A stretch of DNA of 64,000 nt, taken from NCBI RefSeq assembly GCF_034424625.1, contig NZ_CP139976.1, forward strand, positions 558,001 through 622,000, given 5' to 3'. Under the pieces are notes generated by a model that had not been told where the DNA came from, made no database searches, and saw only the letters and a list, made by a program, of their open reading frames with translations. Source of the DNA: Janthinobacterium lividum. Lineage in GTDB: Bacteria > Pseudomonadota > Gammaproteobacteria > Burkholderiales > Burkholderiaceae_D. Shown here in pieces: positions 27,500 through 36,122 of the stretch. How positions within the stretch are numbered: position 1 is the stretch's first letter; every line of letters starts with the position of its first letter. A program made the position numbers and the translations under genes.

Positions 27500-28720
27500 A
27501 TGCCCGCATTCCGCTATGAAGCCGTCGACGCCCAGGGCGCCACCCGCAAGGGCGTGCTCAATGCCGACAGTCCCCGTTCCGCGCGCGCCGAGCTGCGCGT
27601 GCAAGGCCTGGTGCCGCTGGCCGTCGAGCCGATCGCCGCGCAGGTCGATGCCGCCGGCGTCACCAAACGGCGCGGCTTCGGCGAGCGCCTGTCCAGCACC
27701 GAGCTGGCCCTGTTTACGCGCCAGCTGGCCAGTTTGCTGGAAGCGGGCCTGCCGCTGGAGCAGGCGTTTTCCGCCCTGCTGGAACAGGCCGAGCGGCCGT
27801 ATTTGCGCGACCTGATCGCCTCGATCCGCTCCGAAGTGATCGGCGGCGCCGCGTTTTCCGACGTGCTGGCGCGCCATCCGCGCGATTTCGCGGAGATTTA
27901 CCGGGCGCTGGTGGCGTCGGGCGAGCAGATCGGCCATCTGTCGCGCGTGCTGTCGCGCCTGGCCGACTACATCGAGCGGCGCAACGCGCTGGTACAGAAG
28001 GTCAAGCTGGCCTTTACGTATCCGGCCATCGTCACGGTGGTGGCGTTTTCCATCGTGATCTTCCTGCTCACCTATGTGGTGCCGCAGATCGTTTCCGTAT
28101 TCGCCAATACCAAGCAAAAGCTGCCCATGCTCACCGTGATCATGTTGGCGCTGTCGGACTTCGTGCGCAACTATGGCCTCGTCGTGGCCGTGATCCTGGC
28201 TGGCGCCTGGTTTGCCTGGCGCCGCGCGCTGCAGCAGCCGGCCCTGAAACGGCGCTGGCATACCTGGCTGCTGACGGCGCCCCTGTACGGCAAATTCGAG
28301 CGCAGCCTGAACACGGCGCGCTTTGCCAGCACCCTGGCCATCACCACGGGTTCCGGCGTGCCGATCCTGCGCGCGCTCGACACCAGCCGCGACACGCTCA
28401 CCAACGTGGCGATGCAGGAACTGGTGCAGGAAGCCAGCGGCGCCGTGCGCGAGGGCGTGAGCCTGGCGCGCGCGCTGTCGGCGCAAAAGCATTTTCCGCC
28501 GATGCTGATCCACATGATACGCGCCGGTGAAATCACGGGCGAGCTGCCGGCCATGCTGGAACGCGCCGCCAGCGCGCAGGAACAGGACCTGGAACGCCGC
28601 ACCCTGACGATTGCCGGCCTGCTGGAGCCGGCACTGATCCTGGCGATGGGCGTGGTGGTGCTGCTGATCGTGCTGGCCGTGCTGATGCCGATTATCGAAA
28701 TCAATCAGCTCGTAAGATAA
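27500..28720 (+). CDS. gspF: type II secretion system inner-membrane protein GspF
   Basis: A 406-residue polytopic platform protein. Two T2SSF repeats are visible: one opening with LALFTRQLASLLEAGLPLEQAF near residue 73 and the second with TARFASTLAITTGSGVPILRALD near 272. Membrane segments lie around 172-192, 222-242 and 375-400; the last has ILAMGVVVLLIVLAVLMPII. The N-terminal domain starts FRYEAVDAQGATRKG. Length typical (about 405). Ten bp after gspE; only a weak ribosome binding site. Confidence 0.97.
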   Translation: MPAFRYEAVDAQGATRKGVLNADSPRSARAELRVQGLVPLAVEPIAAQVDAAGVTKRRGFGERLSSTELALFTRQLASLLEAGLPLEQAFSALLEQAERPYLRDLIASIRSEVIGGAAFSDVLARHPRDFAEIYRALVASGEQIGHLSRVLSRLADYIERRNALVQKVKLAFTYPAIVTVVAFSIVIFLLTYVVPQIVSVFANTKQKLPMLTVIMLALSDFVRNYGLVVAVILAGAWFAWRRALQQPALKRRWHTWLLTAPLYGKFERSLNTARFASTLAITTGSGVPILRALDTSRDTLTNVAMQELVQEASGAVREGVSLARALSAQKHFPPMLIHMIRAGEITGELPAMLERAASAQEQDLERRTLTIAGLLEPALILAMGVVVLLIVLAVLMPIIEINQLVR

Positions 28721-28735
28721 GAATCCAAGGAAGCC

Positions 28736-29293
28736 ATGAAGCGTTTGCCTCAAGTTACAAGTTTGCTCGCCGTCGTGGCGCTGTCCGTGTCGCTGGCCTA
28801 TTGGGCCATGCAGCTGTTCAAGGCGCCGCAACGTCCCATCAACCCGCCCGCCGTGCCGGTGGTGCAGGATGCCAGCGTGGAGGCGGGCGCTTCGCTGTTT
28901 GGCGGCCAGGTCAGCGTGGCCACGGCCAGCAATTACCAGCTCAAGGGCGTGGTCGCCGCCGGCAATGGCCGCGGCAGCGTGGCCATCATCTCGACCGATG
29001 GCAAGCCTTCCGTGGCCCTGCCGGAAGGCGCCGAGGTGGTGCCCGGCGTGACGGTGCTGGAAGTGCATGCGCGCCACGTGCTGCTGCGCGATGGCGGCGT
29101 GAGCAAGCGCATCGACCTGGTGGCCGATGACAAGGCGCTGGCCTTGCCGGCGCAAGTGTCCGCCACCCCAACGCCGGCCGCGGCCCCTGCGCCGGTCTCG
29201 AACCTGGTGCCGCCGCCGCTGCCGATGGAGCAGCAGCGGCCGGCGACCATGATGCCGGCGCCGCAAGTGAGCAGCGTGCCGCCGCCGAATTAA
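28736..29293 (+). CDS. gspC: type II secretion system protein GspC (short, without PDZ)
   Basis: A 185-residue protein with an N-terminal membrane helix (LLAVVALSVSLAYWAMQLF) and a periplasmic HR domain at about 55-125 (YQLKGVVAAGNGRGSVAIISTDGKPS, then GVTVLEVHARHVLLRDGG), which in GspC binds the secretin N0 domain. The rest is a Pro/Ala-rich tail with no PDZ or coiled coil, so it is shorter than the Gammaproteobacterial form (270-300). Betaproteobacterial GspC proteins are often this short. It is last in the operon, 15 bp after gspF, with an AAGGAAG ribosome binding site. Confidence 0.88.
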   Translation: MKRLPQVTSLLAVVALSVSLAYWAMQLFKAPQRPINPPAVPVVQDASVEAGASLFGGQVSVATASNYQLKGVVAAGNGRGSVAIISTDGKPSVALPEGAEVVPGVTVLEVHARHVLLRDGGVSKRIDLVADDKALALPAQVSATPTPAAAPAPVSNLVPPPLPMEQQRPATMMPAPQVSSVPPPN

Positions 29294-29315
29294 CGCTGTT
29301 CTTATCGTATTTTGC

Positions 29316-29337
29316 CGATGGCGCCATGCCGCCATCG
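29316..29337 (+). repeat. hairpin between gspC and the patatin gene
   Basis: CGATGGCG (29316-29323), CCATGC, CGCCATCG (29330-29337) is a perfect 8-bp stem with a 6-nt loop. It has no T-run and lies 15 bp before the patatin ATG, close to its CAGGAG ribosome binding site. It could limit read-through or translation of the next gene. Confidence 0.4.
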
Positions 29338-29351
29338 CTACAGGAGTCTTC

Positions 29352-31610
29352 ATGTTCTCGATCCGTGCCGTCCTGGCGGGCTGCGTGGCGGCGCTATGCG
29401 CCTTGCCGGCGGCTGCCGCAGCCGACGTCCCCGCCGCCACTACCTCTACCTCCGCTGCCACCCTGGCCGTGCCCGCGACCGTAGCGGCGCGCCCGCGCAT
29501 CGCCCTGGTGCTGTCGGGCGGCGGCGCGCGCGGCCTGGCGCATATCGGCGTATTGAAAGTGCTGCAGGAGCTGCATGTGCCGATCGACATGGTGGTTGGC
29601 ACCAGCATGGGCGGCGTGGTGGGCGGCGCGTATGCGGCCGGCGCTTCCGTGGCGGATCTGGAAAAGATGGCGCGCGAGACCAACTGGGCGCGCGTGGTGG
29701 CCGACCGGCCGCCGCGCGACGAACTGGCGTTCCGCCGCCGCGAGGAAGATTTGCTGCTGCCGTCGCGCATCGAATTTGGCGTGAGCCGCAACGGCATTTC
29801 CACGCCGCCGGCCGCGGCCAGCAATGCGGCACTGGAGATGGCCTTGAACCGGCTGTTGCCGGCCGGCATGCGCGACCGCCCCGCCAGCCAGTTGCCGCTG
29901 CCTTTCCGCTCTGTTGCGTCGGACCTGGTCAATGGCGAGCTGGTGGAACTGGTCGACACGCCCCTGTTCCTGTCGATGCGCGCCTCGCTGGCCGTGCCGG
30001 GCGTGTTTGCGCCCGTGCGCGTGAACAACCGGCTGGTGGTCGATGGGGGCCTGGTGCGCAACCTGCCCGTCGACATGGCGCGCGCCATGGGCGCCGACAT
30101 TATCATTGCCGTCAACGTGGGCACGCCGCTGGCGCCGGAAAAAGACCTGGGCAGCGCCATCGGCGTGGCGCAGCAGATGCTGCAGATCCTCACGGAGCAG
30201 AATGTGCAGCGTTCGCTCAAGGAATTGCAGGCGCAGGATATCCTGGTGGCGCCCGATTTGACGGGCGTCAGCTTCCTCGACTTTGAAAACTATGCGCGCG
30301 CCATGCGCGCCGGCGAGCAGGCGGCGCAGGCCTTGGCCGCCCGCCTGGCGCCGCTGGCCCTGCCGCCGGAACAGTATGCGGCGCGCGAGCAACTGCGCCT
30401 GGCCGCGCCGGCCTTGCTGGACGTGGCCCTGCCGCTCACGCGCCTGGCCGTGGAGAGCGAAGGCGATATCAATCCGCGCATCCTGCAGGCGCAATCGGGG
30501 CTGGTGGAAGGGCAGGCCGTCACCCAGGAAGATGTGCTCAAGGCGGCGGCCAGGCTGTATGGCCGGGGCGACGTGGCGCGCGTGGAGACGGACGTGGTCG
30601 ATTCCGGCGACCAGCGCGCCGTCACCATCAAGGCGGTCGAAGCGCCGTGGGCCAGCAACCGCCTGCGCGTGGGCCTGGAACTGGCCAGCGATTTCAGGGA
30701 CAGCAATAATTTCGCCCTGAAGCTGCTGCATGCGCGCTCAAACTTGAACAGCTGGGGCGGCGAGTTGCGCAGCACGGCGCAGATCGGCAATGCGCGCGGC
30801 TATGGCGTGCAGTTCTGGCAGCCGCTGGGGGCCGGCAACCCGTGGTATATCGCGCCGCAGTTGCAATACACTTCGTCGGCGATAGATTTGTTCGACAATG
30901 GCCGGCGCAGCGCCCGCCTGGCCTATAACGGCCAGACAGCTGCACTGGTGCTGGGACGCCAGTTCGGTACCTGGGGCGATCTGCAGTTCGGCGTCGCTCG
31001 TACGGAAGTCAAGGGCAAGCTGGCGATTCCGGCCGACCCTACGCAGCCGGAGTCGCGCGCGCTGGGCACCACGCAGTTCGTGCGATTCCGCGCCGATACG
31101 CTCGATTCGCCGGGCTTTCCCACGCGCGGCGTCCTGCTTGAGGCCACCTGGGCGCGCGATACGACCACGGGGGCGGGCGAGGCGGCCCTGGGCCAATCGT
31201 CCATCACGGGGTTGAAGGCCTTTGGCCGCGGCAACTGGGCCGGTCACGTGTATGGCGAATGGGCGCGCTCACAGCGTGACGAAGCGCCGCTCAATCTCGG
31301 TGGTTTCCTGCGCTTGTCCGGCACGGAATTTGACTCGGTGAGAGGACGCAGTATCGCCTTCGCGCGCTTCGTGATGGCGCGCCGCATCGGTTCCCTGCCC
31401 AGCACCCTGGGCGGTGCCGTGCGGGCCGGCTTTTCGCTGGAAATGGGCGGCGGCTTCGATCAGAGCGAGCGCTGGAAAGCCAGCAAGTTCACGCAGGCCA
31501 GCAGCGCCTTCATTTCCGTCGATACGCGCTTCGGTCCCGTGTATGTGGCCTCGGGCGCATCGAAGGGCGGCGAGAGCACCTTCTATCTGTTCCTGGGACC
31601 GGTCTGGTAA
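29352..31610 (+). CDS. patatin-like phospholipase with C-terminal beta-barrel (type Vd autotransporter, PlpD-like)
   Basis: A 752-residue secreted or surface phospholipase. Signal peptide to residue 24. The patatin domain (48-250) has the oxyanion loop SGGGARGLAHIG, the nucleophile Ser85 in GTSMGG and the catalytic Asp231 in VDGGLVRN. A POTRA-like domain (about 340-420, with VTQEDVLKAAARLYGRGDVARVET) precedes a 16-strand-type barrel that ends FYLFLGPVW with a terminal aromatic residue. That order, patatin-POTRA-barrel, defines type Vd secretion, as in PlpD and FplA. Good CAGGAG site. Ends 28 nt inside the convergent regulator gene. Confidence 0.92.
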   Translation: MFSIRAVLAGCVAALCALPAAAAADVPAATTSTSAATLAVPATVAARPRIALVLSGGGARGLAHIGVLKVLQELHVPIDMVVGTSMGGVVGGAYAAGASVADLEKMARETNWARVVADRPPRDELAFRRREEDLLLPSRIEFGVSRNGISTPPAAASNAALEMALNRLLPAGMRDRPASQLPLPFRSVASDLVNGELVELVDTPLFLSMRASLAVPGVFAPVRVNNRLVVDGGLVRNLPVDMARAMGADIIIAVNVGTPLAPEKDLGSAIGVAQQMLQILTEQNVQRSLKELQAQDILVAPDLTGVSFLDFENYARAMRAGEQAAQALAARLAPLALPPEQYAAREQLRLAAPALLDVALPLTRLAVESEGDINPRILQAQSGLVEGQAVTQEDVLKAAARLYGRGDVARVETDVVDSGDQRAVTIKAVEAPWASNRLRVGLELASDFRDSNNFALKLLHARSNLNSWGGELRSTAQIGNARGYGVQFWQPLGAGNPWYIAPQLQYTSSAIDLFDNGRRSARLAYNGQTAALVLGRQFGTWGDLQFGVARTEVKGKLAIPADPTQPESRALGTTQFVRFRADTLDSPGFPTRGVLLEATWARDTTTGAGEAALGQSSITGLKAFGRGNWAGHVYGEWARSQRDEAPLNLGGFLRLSGTEFDSVRGRSIAFARFVMARRIGSLPSTLGGAVRAGFSLEMGGGFDQSERWKASKFTQASSAFISVDTRFGPVYVASGASKGGESTFYLFLGPVW

Positions 31611-32377
31611 ACGGCGCCTGGCGCGGTGGACGAGGCGGACGCCGTGCTGCGGCGCAGGGCCGTGAAGGCGGCAAATTCCCATGAGCGAAAACCCAGCAGC
31701 AGGGTAAAACCGTCGCGCTCGGCAGGCGCCAGGCGCCGGTCGTTCTGGTGCAGGCGCGCCAGTTCCTCGGCCAGCTGGCGGATCTTTTGCACCAGCTCCT
31801 GCGCACTCGACAGCGACAGGCGCGCCGGAATGCACATCAGGGTTTCGCCGGCACCGTCAAAATGCCCGCTGAAATAATCGGCCACCACGTGTTCGCGGAA
31901 GTACTGCTGCACCGGGCCGTCGGCCAGCCAGTGGAAGGCGTTCGAGACGCGCAGGCTGTAGCGGTTCAGCGGCTTGAGTTCGATCAAGCCCAGCCGGTCC
32001 AGCTCGGCCAGGCAGCCGATGCATTCGGCCTGCGTCAGCGCATACGTTTCCACCACCTGCTCCAGGCTCCAGTGGCCGAGGCAGCAGATCGCCACCAGCA
32101 GCAAGCGCGGATGCGCCACCAGCGACTTTTCCTGCACCAGCGTGAGCGTGTCGGCATGCGGCGTGATGTCGGCCGCGCCGCGCAGCACGTCCTCCATGGC
32201 GATGCCCGAAGCCTTGCAGATCAGGGCCAGGCGCGACAGCGACATGTCGTGCTGGCCAAACATGCGCTTGACGCTCGATTCGCTCATGCCGATGCGTTCG
32301 GCCAGTACCTTGTACGTGATGCCGGCGGCGCGCAGTTGGGTGCGCAGTACGCGCAAAACCAGTTCAGGTGAACTCAC
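31583..32377 (-). CDS. XRE-family helix-turn-helix regulator
   Basis: A 264-residue cytoplasmic regulator. The N-terminal HTH_XRE domain is about residues 3-62: LVLRVLRTQLRAAGITYKVLAERIGMSESSVKRMF, followed by SLSRLALICKASGI. The remainder is an all-helical domain with no recognised ligand pocket. I start at a GTG (32377) because AAGGAAC lies right upstream; the in-frame ATG at 32446 has none. It overlaps the 3' end of the patatin gene and is divergent from the outer-membrane barrel gene at 32545, which may be its target. The regulon is unknown. Confidence 0.82.
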   Translation of the reverse strand: MSSPELVLRVLRTQLRAAGITYKVLAERIGMSESSVKRMFGQHDMSLSRLALICKASGIAMEDVLRGAADITPHADTLTLVQEKSLVAHPRLLLVAICCLGHWSLEQVVETYALTQAECIGCLAELDRLGLIELKPLNRYSLRVSNAFHWLADGPVQQYFREHVVADYFSGHFDGAGETLMCIPARLSLSSAQELVQKIRQLAEELARLHQNDRRLAPAERDGFTLLLGFRSWEFAAFTALRRSTASASSTAPGAVYQTGPRNR

Positions 32378-32544
32378 GATAGTTCCTTTATGCAAGTTTG
32401 GTAGCGGATGACGGTACCGAATGTAGCCGTTAACGGCACTTTGCACAAGGTGATAGTACTTTTCGGCAAAAGCGATGACACTCCCGCTTGTGGCTCGCGC
32501 AGCGCGCTACAACCAGGCAATCCATCCACTTGTAGAGGTTATCC

Positions 32545-33159
32545 ATGTTCCCATCTTTCCGTTTCCCCGCAGCGCTGCTGGCGCTGGCCACCATCGCCCC
32601 CCTGCATGCCGTCGCAGCTGAACCGGCACCGGGTCCGTTCTATGCGGGCGCCAGCTATGGCTTTCGCGCCAGTAGCGGCCTCGATTGCATCGCCGGACAA
32701 AGCGATTGCGACAAAAGCAGCAAGCGCAATGGCAAGGCCTACCTGGGTTACAGTTTCGACGCGCTGCCGTTTCAGGGCGGCGTGGCCCTGCCTTCGATTG
32801 AGCTGGTGGGGTACATGGGCGGCGAGGTCAAGTCCGGCTTCGACACGGACGCGGGCAAGCGCGCTGGCCGCGGCAAGTTCACGGGCCTCGGCATGCAGGG
32901 CGTGCTCGGTTACCAGTTTGACGCGTTTACATTGAGTGGCCGCGCCGGCGCGGCATACACGCAGGGCAAGGTCGATTATCTGGGCGGCGGTTCGGACAAG
33001 AAGAGCAAGATCGGCTTGACCTACGGCATCGGCGCGGCGTATGCGCTGAACAAGAATTGGTCGCTGCACCTCGATTGGGACCGCGTGCCCGTCAAGTACA
33101 ACAGCAAGCAAACGACCAAGGTCGACATGTTTTCGCTGGGCGCGTCCTACCGTTTCTAA
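32545..33159 (+). CDS. outer-membrane beta-barrel protein (OmpA-like barrel)
   Basis: A 204-residue exported protein. Signal peptide to about residue 24 (ALLALATIAPLHAVAA), then a small barrel: GPFYAGASYGFRASS, YLGYSFDALP, IELVGYMGGEV, GMQGVLGYQFDAF, LSGRAGAAYTQGKVDY, LTYGIGAAYALNKNWSLHLDWDRVPV and the final VDMFSLGASYRF with a terminal Phe. Eight strands would fit an OmpA/OmpX-type barrel. A DCIAGQSDCDK loop could hold a disulfide. AGAGG ribosome binding site. Role unknown; the divergent XRE regulator is a candidate controller. Confidence 0.83.
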   Translation: MFPSFRFPAALLALATIAPLHAVAAEPAPGPFYAGASYGFRASSGLDCIAGQSDCDKSSKRNGKAYLGYSFDALPFQGGVALPSIELVGYMGGEVKSGFDTDAGKRAGRGKFTGLGMQGVLGYQFDAFTLSGRAGAAYTQGKVDYLGGGSDKKSKIGLTYGIGAAYALNKNWSLHLDWDRVPVKYNSKQTTKVDMFSLGASYRF

Positions 33160-33192
33160 GGGGATGATGCTGCGGCAGAGAGTGGCCTGATG

Positions 33193-33219
33193 GCGGACGC
33201 CCCTGAACGGGGTGTCCGC
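33193..33219 (+). terminator. GC-rich hairpin after the barrel gene (possible terminator)
   Basis: GCGGACGCCCC (33193-33203), TGAAC, GGGGTGTCCGC (33209-33219) form an 11-bp stem with one G-T pair. No T-run follows, so intrinsic termination would be weak. It is 34 bp past the barrel gene stop and faces the end of the hslV-hslU-64-aa transcript. Confidence 0.4.
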
Positions 33220-33312
33220 GGGCGGCCTGACATGCCCATGGCGGCGTTGCACGGCCTCGCCGTATTGCTCATACTGTCTTCGTCCATGCGCCTTGCCATG
33301 GATATTTCCAGA

Positions 33313-33507
33313 TCAGTCTTTGACGTCAACCTTCTGCAGCAATTTCGCCAGCAGGCGTTTTTCCTGCTGGCGCTGGCCTGACACGGTTTTCACGTGTGCC
33401 CCGGCGGCGCGCTGCAGGGCGGCAGTGGCGACCGGGTTGCGCGGTTTTTGCGAGGGTTCGACGCGGAACTGCATTTTCTGCCGCGTCGCCAATGCCTTGT
33501 TTGCCAT
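33313..33507 (-). CDS. small basic hypothetical protein downstream of hslU
   Basis: A 64-residue lysine- and arginine-rich protein (MANKALATRQKMQFRVEPSQ at the start, ending LLAKLLQKVDVKD). It has no signal peptide or membrane segment. I call it real because AAGAAGGGGG lies just upstream of the ATG and it follows hslU by 18 bp on the same strand, so it is likely the last gene of hslV-hslU. No known domain; function unknown. Confidence 0.6.
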   Translation of the reverse strand: MANKALATRQKMQFRVEPSQKPRNPVATAALQRAAGAHVKTVSGQRQQEKRLLAKLLQKVDVKD

Positions 33508-33525
33508 CGGTTTCCCCCTTCTTTC

Positions 33526-34884
33526 CTACAGCACGTAGCGCGACAGGTCCTCGTTGACCGACAGCGCTTCCAGGCGTTCGTTGACATACGCGGCATCGAT
33601 CACCAGCAGGTTTTCCGTGCTGCTGCTGTTTTCGCTGGCCGTAAACGACACTTCTTCCAGCAGTTTTTCCATCACCGTGTGCAGCCGGCGCGCGCCGATG
33701 TTTTCCGTGCGCTCGTTCACCGCATAGGCGATTTCCGCCAGGCGCGTGATGCCTTCCGGCGCGAATTGCAATGTGAGGTTTTCCGTCGCCAGCAAGGCTT
33801 CGTACTGCATCGTCAGGCAGGCGTCGGTACTCGTCAAAATGCGCTCGAAGTCCGCAATCGACAGCGATTCCAGTTCCACGCGGATGGGGAAGCGTCCCTG
33901 CAGTTCCGGGATCAGGTCCGACGGCTTCGACAGGTGGAAGGCGCCCGAGGCGATGAACAGGATGTGGTCCGTGCGGATCATGCCGTACTTGGTGTTGACG
34001 GTCGTGCCCTCGACCAGCGGCAGCAGGTCGCGCTGCACGCCGGCGCGCGAGACGTCGGCGCCGCCCGATTCCGAACGCGAGGCGATCTTGTCGATCTCGT
34101 CCAAAAAGACGATGCCGTTCTGCTCGACGTTCTGGATCGCCTTCTGTTTCAGTTCATCTTCGTTGAGCAGCTTGGCCGCTTCTTCCTCGAGCAGCAGTTT
34201 CAAGGCTTCGCGGATCTTGACCTTGCGCGCCTTCTTGCGCTGCCCGCCCACGCCCGAAAACATGGACTTGATCTGCTCCGTCATTTCTTCCATGCCCGGC
34301 GGCGCCATGATTTCCATCTGCGGACCTGCCTCGGCCAGCTCGATCTCGATTTCCTTGTCATCGAGCTCGCCCTGGCGCAAGCGCTTGCGGAAGGTCTGGC
34401 GCGTGCTGTCGCCGCTGCCGCTGTCCACGGCCGCCGCCGTATTCGGCGTGAAGCCGAAGTCGCGCGCCGGCGGCACGAGGATGTCGATCACGCGGTCTTC
34501 GGCCGCGTCTTCGGCGCGTGCGCGCACTTTCTTCATTTCCAGCGCGCGCGTCTGCTTGATGCCGATGTCGATCAGGTCGCGGATGATGGTGTCGACGTCG
34601 CGCCCCACATAACCGACTTCGGTAAATTTGGTCGCCTCGATCTTGATGAACGGCGCCTCGGCCAGCTTGGCCAGGCGGCGCGCGATTTCCGTCTTGCCGA
34701 CGCCCGTGGGGCCGATCATGAGGATGTTCTTGGGCGTGATTTCATGGCGCAGGGGCTCGGCCACCTGCTGGCGGCGCCAGCGGTTGCGCAGGGCGATGGC
34801 GACGGCGCGCTTGGCCTTGGCCTGGCCCACCACGTGCTTGTCGAGTTCGGTGACGATTTCCGCCGGGGTCATGTTCATGATCAT
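33526..34884 (-). CDS. hslU: HslUV protease ATPase subunit HslU
   Basis: A 452-residue AAA+ unfoldase that feeds substrates into Hsl[36 protein letters not shown] at the start; Walker [14 protein letters not shown] near 62; an I domain at about 110-240; Walker [12 protein letters not shown]; the sensor motif [29 protein letters not shown]; and the C-terminal [16 protein letters not shown]. The final residues DLSRYVL insert into HslV. Start could be any of three close ATG codons (34884, 34878, 34872). hslV is 37 bp upstream. Confidence 0.97.
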   Translation of the reverse strand: MIMNMTPAEIVTELDKHVVGQAKAKRAVAIALRNRWRRQQVAEPLRHEITPKNILMIGPTGVGKTEIARRLAKLAEAPFIKIEATKFTEVGYVGRDVDTIIRDLIDIGIKQTRALEMKKVRARAEDAAEDRVIDILVPPARDFGFTPNTAAAVDSGSGDSTRQTFRKRLRQGELDDKEIEIELAEAGPQMEIMAPPGMEEMTEQIKSMFSGVGGQRKKARKVKIREALKLLLEEEAAKLLNEDELKQKAIQNVEQNGIVFLDEIDKIASRSESGGADVSRAGVQRDLLPLVEGTTVNTKYGMIRTDHILFIASGAFHLSKPSDLIPELQGRFPIRVELESLSIADFERILTSTDACLTMQYEALLATENLTLQFAPEGITRLAEIAYAVNERTENIGARRLHTVMEKLLEEVSFTASENSSSTENLLVIDAAYVNERLEALSVNEDLSRYVL

Positions 34885-34921
34885 GGTTGGCTTTCTATTC
34901 TGTGCTCGGGTGCGCCTGGAC

Positions 34922-35458
34922 TTAGTCCAAGGTCTCGATGATGTGCGACATATTGGTATAAATGCAGAGTTCCGCGGCGATGGTCAGCGATTTCTTGACC
35001 ACTTCGGCCGGCGACAAGTCCGTGTTTTCCTGCAGCGCCTTGGCGGCGGACTGGGCGTAGGTGCCGCCCGAGCCGATGGCGCCGATGCCGTCTTCCGGTT
35101 CCAGCACGTCGCCATTGCCCGTGATGACCAGGGTCGACTCGCTGTCGGCCACCAGCAGCATCGCTTCCAGGCGGCGCAGCACGCGGTCGGTGCGCCAGTC
35201 CTTGGCCAGTTCGACGGAGGCGCGCAGCAGGTTGCCCTGGTGTTTTTCCAGCTTGCCCTCAAAACGGTCGAGCAGGGTGAAGGCGTCGGCGGTGCCGCCG
35301 GCAAAGCCGACCAGGACCTTGCCCTGATACAACTTACGCACTTTGCGGGCCGTGCCCTTCATGACGATGTTGCCGAGCGTTACCTGGCCGTCGCCGCCCA
35401 GGGCGACCTGCTTGCCGCGCCGGACGCAGAGGATGGTGGTGCCGTGAAATTGTTCCAT
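34922..35458 (-). CDS. hslV: HslUV protease peptidase subunit HslV
   Basis: A 178-residue proteasome-beta-type threonine peptidase that forms the double-hexamer core of HslUV. The start [15 protein letters not shown] shows the short propeptide and the nucleophilic Thr (mature N-terminus TTILCVRR). Also visible are [39 protein letters not shown] and [17 protein letters not shown] begin at the ATG at 35458 with GAGGTC upstream. First gene of the hslV-hslU operon, downstream of dksA. Confidence 0.97.
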   Translation of the reverse strand: MEQFHGTTILCVRRGKQVALGGDGQVTLGNIVMKGTARKVRKLYQGKVLVGFAGGTADAFTLLDRFEGKLEKHQGNLLRASVELAKDWRTDRVLRRLEAMLLVADSESTLVITGNGDVLEPEDGIGAIGSGGTYAQSAAKALQENTDLSPAEVVKKSLTIAAELCIYTNMSHIIETLD

Positions 35459-35584
35459 AGTGACCTCAAAAAATTCGTGCCGATGCGTGCAAGGCCATGC
35501 GATTGCGCGCCCATGCCTCAAAAGTGGGGATGGAAAAGGCAATTGCAAGCGGCAGTGCCTGCTTCAGTGTAGTCGGCGCGGGAC

Positions 35585-35625
35585 GAAAAAAAAGCACGCA
35601 ACCGAAGCTTGCGTGCTTTTTTATT
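35585..35625 (-). terminator. bidirectional terminator between dksA and hslV
   Basis: AGCACGCAA (35593-35601), CCGAAGC, TTGCGTGCT (35609-35617) form a perfect 9-bp stem. There are eight As on the left (a T-run on the minus strand after dksA) and six Ts on the right. It ends dksA transcription and separates it from hslVU. Confidence 0.9.
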
Positions 35626-35669
35626 CGCCATCGCGTGGCCGCCGGGGCGACCGCGCAAGGGAGGGGCGA

Positions 35670-36122
35670 TCAGTCGCCGTACAGCTTTTGCTTCAGTTCG
35701 CGCCGTTGCTGGGCTTCCAGCGACAGGGTGGCGGTTGGACGGGCGATCAGGCGCGGGATGCCGATAGGCTCGCCCGTTTCTTCGCACCAGCCATAGTCGC
35801 CGGCGTCGATGCTGGCGATCGATTGCTGCACTTTCTTCAGCAATTTGCGCTCGCGGTCGCGCGTGCGCAGTTCCAGCGCATGCTCTTCCTCGATGGTGGC
35901 ACGGTCGGCAGGATCCGGTACGAGCACGGTTTCACGCAAGTGTTCCGTGGTTTCGCCGGCGTTTTTCAGCAGATCTTTTTCGAGCTGCTGCAGGCGCGCC
36001 TTGAAGAATGCCAGTTGTGCCGGATTCATGTAGTCATCTTCGCTCATGGCGCGAATTTGGTCTTCGCTGATGAGAGGGATGTCTTGGTTGGCGGCCGGGG
36101 TCGATTTATTAGTTTTGGTCAT
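35670..36122 (-). CDS. dksA: RNA polymerase-binding transcription factor DksA (degenerate zinc finger)
   Basis: A 150-residue factor that enters the RNA polymerase secondary channel and works with ppGpp to reset rRNA and amino-acid promoters. The coiled coil spans about 35-108 with the tip motif DPADRA at 70-75 (DxxDxA). The zinc-finger region reads GWCEETGEPIG...PTATLSLEAQ: only Cys113 remains, with Thr116, Ser134 and Ala137 at the other three ligand positions, so zinc binding is unlikely. Such Cys-poor DksA proteins are known in several proteobacteria. I start at the ATG at 36122, which leaves the family-sized protein. Confidence 0.94.
   Translation of the reverse strand: MTKTNKSTPAANQDIPLISEDQIRAMSEDDYMNPAQLAFFKARLQQLEKDLLKNAGETTEHLRETVLVPDPADRATIEEEHALELRTRDRERKLLKKVQQSIASIDAGDYGWCEETGEPIGIPRLIARPTATLSLEAQQRRELKQKLYGD

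Noticed and set aside
27128..30220. A 1030-codon open frame antisense to gspE, gspF, gspC and the patatin gene
   Set aside because: Low-complexity His/Arg/Gln composition and no ribosome binding site; the plus-strand genes have full family motifs.
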